A stretch of 8,006 nucleotides of DNA from Pseudomonadota bacterium (GTDB lineage Bacteria; Pseudomonadota; Alphaproteobacteria; Acetobacterales; Acetobacteraceae): the NCBI GenBank assembly GCA_021805485.1, contig JAJZFF010000681.1, forward strand, positions 1-8,006. Direction: 5' to 3'. Under the pieces are notes generated by a model, which saw only the letters and a program-made list of their open reading frames with translations, ran no database searches and was not told where the DNA came from. The translations under genes and the position numbers were made by a program. Shown one piece after another: positions 1 to 4,924 of this stretch (its first letter is position 1; each line of letters opens with the position of its first letter).

Positions 1-96
1 TTCGTCGAGGCGAAGCCGGCCGCGCCGGCCGCGGTCACCCCGGCCGCGGGCGCGGGCTGGCGGCAGCGGCGGGCGCAGTCGAAGACGCGGCCGTGA
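1..96 (+). CDS. C-terminal end of an unidentified upstream gene (partial)
   Basis: Reading frame 1 is open from the left edge to a TGA at 94-96, giving the last 31 residues of a protein whose start lies outside the window. The tail is rich in Ala, Pro, Arg and Lys (it begins FVEAKPAAPAAV and ends QSKTRP), looks disordered and carries no recognisable domain. The stop overlaps the ATG of the glycosyltransferase by one base (TGATG), an arrangement typical of translationally coupled genes in one operon, so this is more likely a real gene end than chance. Its product may also be a polysaccharide gene, but that is inference from position only; too little protein is visible to name a family. Confidence 0.55.
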   Translation, partial: FVEAKPAAPAAVTPAAGAGWRQRRAQSKTRP

Positions 97-1325
97 TGCG
101 CATCGCCACCGTGTCCACGCTTTATCCCAATGCGATGTTTCCCTCGCACGGGATTTTCGTGGAGACGCGGCTGCGCCATCTCGTCGCCGATACCGGCTGC
201 GCGGCGCGGGTGATCGCGCCGGTGCCCTATTTTCCATTCCGCGCGCCGCTCTTCGGCCGGTTCGGGCAATGGGGCCGCGTGCCGCGCGAGGATGTTCGCC
301 TCGGGCTCGATGTGCTGCATCCGCGCTACGGGGTGATTCCCGGCATCAGCGGTGCCGCGACGCCGTCGCTGCTCTACCGGGCGATGTGCCGGGGCATGGA
401 GCGCCTGCATGCGGCCGGATTTCATCCGCAGCTGATCGATGCCCATTACCTGTATCCGGACGGTGTCGCCGCCGCGCGTCTGGCGCGGCGCCTGGGCCTG
501 CCGCTGGTGATCACGGCGCGTGGTTCGGATGTCACCGCCTGGCCGGCGCACAGGGGGCCGGCCCGGCAGATCCGCGCCGCGATCCGGCAGGCGGATCACC
601 TGATCGCGGTGAGTGCGGCACTGGCCGAGGGCCTGGTCTCGCTGGGCGCGGACCCGCGATCGGTCACGGTGTTGCGCAACGGCGTCGACCTCGGGCGGTT
701 CGTCGCGATCGACCCCGTGCTGGCTCGCGAGCGGATCGGCCAGCAACGGCGGTATCTGCTCTCGGTCGGGCATCTGATCCCGCGCAAGGGGCATGACCGG
801 GTGATCCGCGCGCTGGCGATCCTGCATCGGCGCGGGCTCGGCTCGCACGACCTGCTGATCGCCGGCAGCGGCGCGGAGGAGCCGCGGTTGCGCAGGCTCG
901 CGGCGTCGCTCGGGCTGGGCGGGCGGGTGCGGTTTGCGGGCAGCATCCCGCAGGAAGATCTGCACGCCTATTATTCCGGCGCGGATCTTCTCGTGCTGGC
1001 GTCGAGCCGGGAAGGCTGGGCCAACGTGCTGCTCGAGTCGATGGCGTGCGGCACGCCGGCCGTCGCGTCGCCGGCGCCGGGAAATGCCGAGGTCGTGCGC
1101 GATCCGGCGGCGGGACTCGTGGCCGCGGCGAACACGCCGGAGGCCCTGGCCGACGCGATCCTGACGCTGCTCTCATCCCCGCCCGATCGCGCGGCGACGG
1201 CGGGTTTTGCCGCGGCGCACGACTGGCGGAGCATCAGCCTCGGCCAGGCCCGGATTTTCGAGACCGTTCTGGCACGGCGCGGCGCGGCGGCGGGCGCGCC
1301 GGTCGAACAGGCGGCCTGCGCATGA
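96..1325 (+). CDS. GT4-family glycosyltransferase (GT-B fold)
   Basis: A 409-residue cytoplasmic or membrane-associated retaining glycosyltransferase, expected to transfer a sugar from a nucleotide-sugar donor onto a lipid-linked glycan or other acceptor. The N-terminal acceptor domain (about 1-200) begins MRIATVSTLYPN and has a GIFVETRLRHL segment at 19-29, common in exopolysaccharide GT4 enzymes, and RGSDV at 142-146. The C-terminal donor domain shows NGVDLGRF (195-202), VGHLIPRKGHDRVI (225-238, with the phosphate-contacting R230/K231), AGSGAEE (256-262) and the E-x7-E signature E306-E314 in EGWANVLLE followed by SMACGTP. Length is normal for the family. The GTG at 93 is also in frame, but ATG 96 is preferred because it overlaps the upstream TGA. 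Sugar specificity cannot be read from sequence. It may belong to the operon upstream, since a 538-bp gap separates it from the export operon. Confidence 0.9.
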   Translation: MRIATVSTLYPNAMFPSHGIFVETRLRHLVADTGCAARVIAPVPYFPFRAPLFGRFGQWGRVPREDVRLGLDVLHPRYGVIPGISGAATPSLLYRAMCRGMERLHAAGFHPQLIDAHYLYPDGVAAARLARRLGLPLVITARGSDVTAWPAHRGPARQIRAAIRQADHLIAVSAALAEGLVSLGADPRSVTVLRNGVDLGRFVAIDPVLARERIGQQRRYLLSVGHLIPRKGHDRVIRALAILHRRGLGSHDLLIAGSGAEEPRLRRLAASLGLGGRVRFAGSIPQEDLHAYYSGADLLVLASSREGWANVLLESMACGTPAVASPAPGNAEVVRDPAAGLVAAANTPEALADAILTLLSSPPDRAATAGFAAAHDWRSISLGQARIFETVLARRGAAAGAPVEQAACA

Positions 1326-1384
1326 GGGGCGCGATGACGATGCTCCGCTCATCAACATGAGGGGCACCGCAGCCGATCCTTCAT

Positions 1385-1402
1385 GGTCTTCGGCGGAAGA
1401 TC
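1385..1402 (+). repeat. Short inverted repeat downstream of the glycosyltransferase
   Basis: GGTCTTC (1385-1391) pairs with GAAGATC (1396-1402) over 7 positions, including one G-U, around a GGCG loop. It lies 60 nt after the glycosyltransferase stop, where a terminator for the upstream transcript could sit. No T-tract follows directly, so it is not a canonical intrinsic terminator; a role in 3'-end stabilisation or no role at all is equally possible. Confidence 0.25.
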
Positions 1403-1581
1403 GTCGTAACGCAAGGTTGTCTTAAATTAAACATACTCGCCGCTCTCGTGATTTTTATACCGTAATAGGATTCCAGTCCAGAAATGTGCATAAATCTGTC
1501 GCTTTCCCACGATCGCCATGCTATGCCCTGAGGGATCGCTTAACTGATTGTCAGGCGCGTATTTCAGCGAGAGAGGTCATT

Positions 1582-1644
1582 TTGAAGAACGTATCGATCG
1601 ACGTGTCTGGCGTCGGGGACGCCGATCGCGTTCCCCGTCGCTGA
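1582..1644 (+). CDS. Candidate 20-codon leader ORF (TTG start)
   Basis: A small ORF starts at TTG 1582 and stops at TGA 1642-1644, encoding a 20-residue peptide beginning (M)KNVSIDVSG and ending in VPRR. A purine-rich GAGAGAGG at 1569-1576 sits 5 nt upstream of the TTG, a better ribosome binding site than most larger genes here have. The peptide has no hydrophobic segment, no run of one amino acid of the kind seen in attenuator peptides, and no family I know. Its 3' half is entirely the hairpin 1610-1641, and the stop codon follows the hairpin directly. It could be a regulatory leader peptide for the export operon or chance; short ORFs are common and confidence is low. Confidence 0.22.
   Translation: MKNVSIDVSGVGDADRVPRR
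1610..1641 (+). repeat. Long imperfect hairpin in the leader
   Basis: GCGTCGGGGACGC (1610-1622) and GCGTTCCCCGTCGC (1628-1641) form 12 base pairs with one T-T mismatch and one bulged T, closed by the 5-nt loop CGATC. The stem is very GC-rich and should be stable in RNA. No U-tract follows, which argues against a canonical intrinsic terminator. It overlaps the end of the candidate leader ORF and abuts its stop codon, so translation of that ORF would open it. Confidence 0.5.
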
Positions 1645-1706
1645 CCGGCCCGCATGAGCATCGTCGTGTCTCCTGCCGCAAGCTGCCGTGAACCCGGTTG
1701 GGCGCG

Positions 1707-1729
1707 CGTCGCCGCGCCCCGCGGCGACG
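1707..1729 (+). repeat. Perfect 10-bp stem-loop in the leader
   Basis: CGTCGCCGCG (1707-1716) is exactly complementary to CGCGGCGACG (1720-1729) around a CCC loop. Every pair but one is G-C, so the RNA hairpin should be very stable. No T-run follows, so it is not an intrinsic terminator. It could be a leader-RNA element or a dyad-symmetric protein site; GC-rich DNA also produces such palindromes by chance, though 10 perfect pairs with a 3-nt loop is at the stronger end. Confidence 0.5.
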
Positions 1730-1846
1730 GGTGGGTGCGCGGGCCTGGCCGGCCGCGGCGTGGTCGGACGATGCACGATCCCGGCCCGGAATTTTCATCA
1801 CCGCCCCGATGACCGTTTCACGCGCCGCCCGGGATCTTTGACCGGC

Positions 1847-1852
1847 AAGGAG
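1847..1852 (+). promoter_or_regulatory. Ribosome binding site of the export lipoprotein
   Basis: AAGGAG at 1847-1852 is a near-perfect Shine-Dalgarno core 11 nt before ATG 1864, slightly long spacing but acceptable. It supports 1864 as the start rather than the in-frame ATG at 1924, which would truncate the signal peptide to ten residues with no basic N-region. The same bases fall inside a sigma54-like match described under findings. Confidence 0.6.
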
Positions 1853-1863
1853 ATTGCAAGCCC

Positions 1864-2505
1864 ATGAATTCAGATCGTTACCGGCGGATTTTTCGCCACA
1901 AGACAACCCTGCCGTTGCTGTTCATGGCCGCGCTAAGCCTGGGACTGGCCAGCTGCGCGGCGCCGCCGGCGCCGAAAGTGCCGACCGTCGCGGTTCCGAA
2001 CCCGACCTACCGGATCGGGCCGGGGGACGTGTTGAGCGTGTTCGTCTATGGCTCGCCCGATCTCTCGGAGGCGGCGGTGCCGGTGCGGCCGGACGGACGG
2101 TTCTCGATCCCGCTCGTCCAGAACATCCGCGCGGCCGGCAAGACGCCCCTGCAACTGCAGAACGACATCGCCAGGCGGCTGAAAAGCTACGTCAAGAATC
2201 CCAACGTCACCGTGATCGTCAAAAGCTTTCACGGCGCGCTCGGCAGCGACATCAGGGTCATCGGCGCCGGCAAGCCGCGCGCGATCCCGTACGTCAACGG
2301 CATGACCATGCTCGACCTGATGACCGAGATCGGCGGCGTGCCCCGTTTCGGCCTGGCCAACGGCGCCTTCATCATCCGCCGCACCGGCGGGCATGACGTG
2401 AAGATCCCGGTCGCCCTCGGCGCGCTGCTGAACCAGGGCGACCTGAAGCAGAATATCACCCTGCAGCCGGGTGACATCGTCGTCATCCCGCGCAGCCTGT
2501 TCTGA
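1864..2505 (+). CDS. XrtA-type polysaccharide export lipoprotein (Wza-like, short form)
   Basis: A 213-residue periplasmic/outer-membrane lipoprotein expected to carry exopolysaccharide across the periplasm. The basic N-terminus (RYRRIFRHK), hydrophobic stretch 16-30 and lipobox LASC predict signal peptidase II cleavage and lipidation at Cys31; the +2 residue is Ala, not Asp, consistent with sorting to the outer membrane. A polysaccharide-export (PES) domain spans about 47-122, starting YRIGPGDVLSVFVYGSPDLS with VRPDGRFSIPLV at 74-85. An SLBB-like domain follows (about 129-208), ending in the typical LQPGDIVVIPRSLF. It fits the PEP-CTERM-associated export family (TIGR03027). At roughly 210 residues it is far shorter than E. 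coli Wza (about 380): it has only one SLBB-like unit and stops without the C-terminal amphipathic helix that forms Wza's outer-membrane pore. It is the first gene of the operon, 7 nt before the chain-length gene. Confidence 0.93.
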   Translation: MNSDRYRRIFRHKTTLPLLFMAALSLGLASCAAPPAPKVPTVAVPNPTYRIGPGDVLSVFVYGSPDLSEAAVPVRPDGRFSIPLVQNIRAAGKTPLQLQNDIARRLKSYVKNPNVTVIVKSFHGALGSDIRVIGAGKPRAIPYVNGMTMLDLMTEIGGVPRFGLANGAFIIRRTGGHDVKIPVALGALLNQGDLKQNITLQPGDIVVIPRSLF

Positions 2506-2512
2506 GCCGCCG

Positions 2513-3994
2513 ATGGAACAGCTCATCGAAACCGCACTGCGGCTGCTCGCCACCGCCTGGCGCAAGCGCTGGTACGCGCTCGCCACCGCGTGGCTCGTCT
2601 GCGCGCTCGGGTGGACGGCGGTCATGCTGCTGCCGCCGAATTTCGAGGCCAGCGCGCAGCTCTACGTCGCGGCCGACCCGGTGCTGACGCCGCTGCTGCG
2701 CGGCATCGCCATCAACGGCAATTCCGAACAGGAATTCAACCTGCTCCGCCAGACGCTGCTCAGCACCCCCAATCTCCAGCACCTGATCGACCGCGAAGGG
2801 CTGCACGCGCAGGGGCCGGGTGCGCGCGAGGCGCTGGTGCGCCGGCTGCGGGCGCGGGTGACCGTGGTGCCGCAGAGCCGCAACCTGTTCACCATCCGCT
2901 ATGTCGGTCACGATCCGCGGCGCGCCTACAACATCATCGCCGGTCTGGTGAACATCTATGTCGAGCGCGCGTCGGACCACAACCAAAGCGACATCGACAA
3001 TGCCGGCAAGTTCCTGCAATCGCAGATCGACTATTTCCACAACCAGCTGAAATCGCTCGAAGCGCGCCGCGCGGCGTTCCAGGCGAAATATCTCGAACTG
3101 CTGCCGGGCAGCGACGGCGTTTCCGCCGTGCGGGCATCGGGCGCGCGGGTCCGCAAGCTGGAGACCGAACTGCAGGACGCCAAGGCCGAGCAGGCGCTGC
3201 TGGCCAGCGAACTCGCCAAGACCAAGCCGCTGCTGTCGGAAACCCAGGCCGCCGGCGGCAACCCCGCGCTCGCCGCGGCCCTCGCCAACCTGGCCAGGCT
3301 GCGCCAGCAATACACCAACAGCTATCCCGGCGTGCAGGCGGCCGAACGGCAGGTCAAGGCGCTCGAACACGGGCCGGCCGGCGGCGGCAAGTCCAGCTAC
3401 AGCGTGCCGGTCGCCAATCCGGTCTACAAGGCGCTGCATCTCGAGATCCTGCAGACGCAGACCAGGATCCTCGAGACGACCCGCGCGCTGGCGCGCGCCA
3501 AGGTGGAGCATGCGAAGCTGACCGCGCTCGCCCGTTCGGCGCCCGGCGTCGAGGCGAAGTTCATCAACCTCAACCGGAATTACGGTGTCCTGCAGAAGGA
3601 ATATCAGGACCTGATCAGCCGGCGCGAGGCGATGCGCATCGGCGCCGCCGCCAATATCGATGCCAACCAGGTGCAGCTGCAGGTGATCAATCCGCCGGTT
3701 CTGCCCCGGCTTCCCATCGGGCCGAACCGGCGCCTGTTCCTCGTCGCCGTGCTGGTCCTCGGCCTCGGCGCCGGGCTCGGCGTCGGCGTGCTGCTCGGCG
3801 AACTCGAGGGCCGCGTCCGCTCCGAGGCGGATCTGCGCGGCTTCGGCATCCCGGTGATCGGCCAGATTTCCGACATCTCGCCGCAATCCGGCGTGATCAT
3901 GCCGGCGCTGCGCATCGGCATCGGCGGTTCGCTGCTCCTGGGCGTGTTCGGCGCGCTCTTCATTGCGACCTTCATCATCGGGGGGCTCGGATGA
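2513..3994 (+). CDS. XrtA-system polysaccharide chain-length determinant (Wzz/GNVR-type PCP)
   Basis: A 493-residue inner-membrane polysaccharide co-polymerase, thought to set polymer length together with the polymerase and to connect to the export lipoprotein. TM1 is at about 20-41. The large periplasmic part has predicted coiled coils (about 161-195, 206-240 and 305-375) and the GNVR-like segment NLNRNYGVLQKEYQDL (352-367). A proline-rich stretch NPPVLPRLPIGP (393-404) precedes TM2 (about 408-429), as is usual in PCP proteins. A cytoplasmic loop with RSEADLRGFGIPVIGQI (436-452) leads to TM3 (about 466-490). The third membrane segment and overall length fit the PEP-CTERM chain-length family (TIGR03007). 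ATG 2513 is chosen because it lies 7 nt after the upstream stop; the GTG at 2471 would add 14 residues encoded inside the lipoprotein gene. There is no clear Shine-Dalgarno, so coupling to the upstream gene is likely. The 3' end overlaps the kinase start as ATGA. Confidence 0.93.
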   Translation: MEQLIETALRLLATAWRKRWYALATAWLVCALGWTAVMLLPPNFEASAQLYVAADPVLTPLLRGIAINGNSEQEFNLLRQTLLSTPNLQHLIDREGLHAQGPGAREALVRRLRARVTVVPQSRNLFTIRYVGHDPRRAYNIIAGLVNIYVERASDHNQSDIDNAGKFLQSQIDYFHNQLKSLEARRAAFQAKYLELLPGSDGVSAVRASGARVRKLETELQDAKAEQALLASELAKTKPLLSETQAAGGNPALAAALANLARLRQQYTNSYPGVQAAERQVKALEHGPAGGGKSSYSVPVANPVYKALHLEILQTQTRILETTRALARAKVEHAKLTALARSAPGVEAKFINLNRNYGVLQKEYQDLISRREAMRIGAAANIDANQVQLQVINPPVLPRLPIGPNRRLFLVAVLVLGLGAGLGVGVLLGELEGRVRSEADLRGFGIPVIGQISDISPQSGVIMPALRIGIGGSLLLGVFGALFIATFIIGGLG

Positions 3995-4920
3995 GCCAGA
4001 ACGAACGTCCGCCGAATTCCGTCCGCAGCCTGATCGAGCGCCTCGCCGCCGGGCTGGACGCCGAGGGGATGCCGGTGATCAACCCGAACGAGCCGCAGGC
4101 CGCATCGCAACCGGCCCGCCAGGCATCCGCCGCGGCCGAACCGCTCGCGCTGCGCGCCGCGCGATTCTCCTCGCCCCTCGCGCCGCGCCGCCAGCACCGC
4201 CCTGCCGTCGTGTCGCTGGCCCAGCTGGAGGAAAACGGCATGGTCGCCCTTCGTCGTCACCGTCATGTTGGCGAGGAGTTCCGGATCGTCCGCCACCATG
4301 TGCTGGAACACTTCCAGCAGGCGCAGGGGCAGCACGACCCGGTGCGCCGCAACAACATCGTCCTCGTCACCAGCCCGCGCGACGGCGACGGCAAGAGTTT
4401 CGCCGCGCTGAATCTCGCCGGCCTGCTGGCGGAGGGCGGGGACCGCGACATCGTGCTCGTCGATGCCGATTTCGGCGGCGCCTCGCTGACCGCGCATTTC
4501 GGTCTTGCGGAATCGCCCGGCCTTCTCGAATTCGGCGACTCGCCAAGGCAACTCGCCGGGTCGATCCCGCTCGGCACCGCGATCGACCGGCTGGTGTTCA
4601 TTCCCGTCGGCGGCTCGGCCGACGCCGAAGCCCGCACCGCTCTGGCCGCCCAGCGGCATGTCCGCAGCCTGGCCAGCGCGGTGGCCGACAGCTACGAGGA
4701 CGCGATCGTCGTGGTCGACGCCCCGGCCTGCCTGACCAGGAGCGACGCCACCGAAATCTCCGCGATCGCCGGGCAGGCGATCCTGGTGGTGCAGGCCGGG
4801 CAGACGCGCCGCGCCGAAATCGAACAGTCGCTCGACCTGCTCGATTCCTGCCCGCAGCTCAGCCTGCTGCTGAACCGCGCGGCGAAGCGCCGGCGCGGCC
4901 TGTTCGCCAGAAGGGGCTGA
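3991..4920 (+). CDS. CpsD/BY-kinase-like ATPase of the XrtA locus (probable non-canonical tyrosine kinase)
   Basis: A 309-residue cytoplasmic P-loop ATPase of the MinD/CpsD superfamily, expected to work with the chain-length protein encoded just before it. The first 90 residues are a Pro/Ala-rich linker. EEFRIVRHHVL (95-105) resembles the EFR-IK segment before the catalytic core of such kinases. Walker A is SPRDGDGKS (128-136, K135), Walker A' is IVLVDAD (154-160) and Walker B is IVVVDAP (239-245, D243). This order matches the exosortase-locus tyrosine autokinase family (TIGR03018). Oddly, the protein has only one tyrosine, Tyr235 beside Walker B, and its C-terminus (NRAAKRRRGLFARRG) is basic with no tyrosine cluster, so the usual BY-kinase autophosphorylation tail is absent. 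It may act as a regulatory ATPase, or phosphorylate other proteins. ATG 3991 overlaps the upstream TGA. Confidence 0.87.
   Translation: MSQNERPPNSVRSLIERLAAGLDAEGMPVINPNEPQAASQPARQASAAAEPLALRAARFSSPLAPRRQHRPAVVSLAQLEENGMVALRRHRHVGEEFRIVRHHVLEHFQQAQGQHDPVRRNNIVLVTSPRDGDGKSFAALNLAGLLAEGGDRDIVLVDADFGGASLTAHFGLAESPGLLEFGDSPRQLAGSIPLGTAIDRLVFIPVGGSADAEARTALAAQRHVRSLASAVADSYEDAIVVVDAPACLTRSDATEISAIAGQAILVVQAGQTRRAEIEQSLDLLDSCPQLSLLLNRAAKRRRGLFARRG
4911..4916 (+). promoter_or_regulatory. Ribosome binding site deciding the TTG start of the barrel gene
   Basis: AAGGGG at 4911-4916 lies 8 nt before TTG 4925, ideal spacing, inside the last codons of the kinase gene. The next in-frame start, ATG 4964, has no comparable site and would remove the basic N-region (RARTLR) of the signal peptide. 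The TTG start is therefore preferred. Confidence 0.6.
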
Positions 4921-4924
4921 CGCG

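Larger units (their letters stand above)
1326..1863 (+). promoter_or_regulatory. 538-bp intergenic leader/promoter region of the export operon
   Basis: No recognisable protein-coding gene fills this gap, unusually long beside the 2-7 nt gaps and overlaps downstream. Part of it, 1411-1500, is AT-rich (35 G/C of 90 bases counted, 39%) inside a very GC-rich window, which is where a promoter or a regulator site is most likely. I could not find a convincing sigma70 -35/-10 pair at normal spacing: TTGTCT at 1417 and TTGTCA at 1548 lack matching -10 boxes, and TATACC at 1456 lacks a -35 box. Downstream of the island lie a 20-codon ORF (1582-1644), a hairpin at 1610-1641 and a perfect hairpin at 1707-1729, so a transcript starting in the island would have a structured leader of about 400 nt. 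No known riboswitch class was recognised. Confidence 0.5.

Noticed and set aside
1270..1284. TGGCAC as a sigma54 -24 element
   Set aside because: The -12 position reads GGCG rather than TTGC, and the site lies inside the glycosyltransferase gene.
1548..1576. TTGTCA as a sigma70 -35 box
   Set aside because: At 17 nt spacing the -10 position reads GAGAGG, which is purine-rich and part of the putative ribosome binding site.
1654..1812. 52-codon ORF starting 9 nt after the candidate leader ORF
   Set aside because: No ribosome binding site, composition dominated by Arg/Gly/Pro from the GC-rich hairpins, no hydrophobic or domain signal.
1564..1906. Minus-strand ORFs of 70 and 109 codons in the intergenic gap
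   Set aside because: Arg/Ala-rich with no family resemblance and no good start context; they read through the hairpin-rich region and one overlaps the lipoprotein start.
2471..2512. Upstream GTG start for the chain-length gene
   Set aside because: It would place 14 extra residues inside the lipoprotein coding region and ahead of the family N-terminus; ATG 2513 is 7 nt after the upstream stop and fits the normal start.
3371..3394. Walker A-like GPAGGGKS (residues 287-294) inside the chain-length protein
   Set aside because: It fits G-x4-GK[ST] by pattern, but it lies in the periplasmic coiled-coil part, in a Gly-rich linker with no Walker B or nucleotide-binding fold around it. The ATPase partner is the separate downstream gene.
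2590..3990. Long open frame continuing upstream of the kinase start
   Set aside because: Its translation before 3991 is Arg/Ala/Gly/Pro-rich noise over the chain-length gene; recognisable kinase sequence begins only after ATG 3991.
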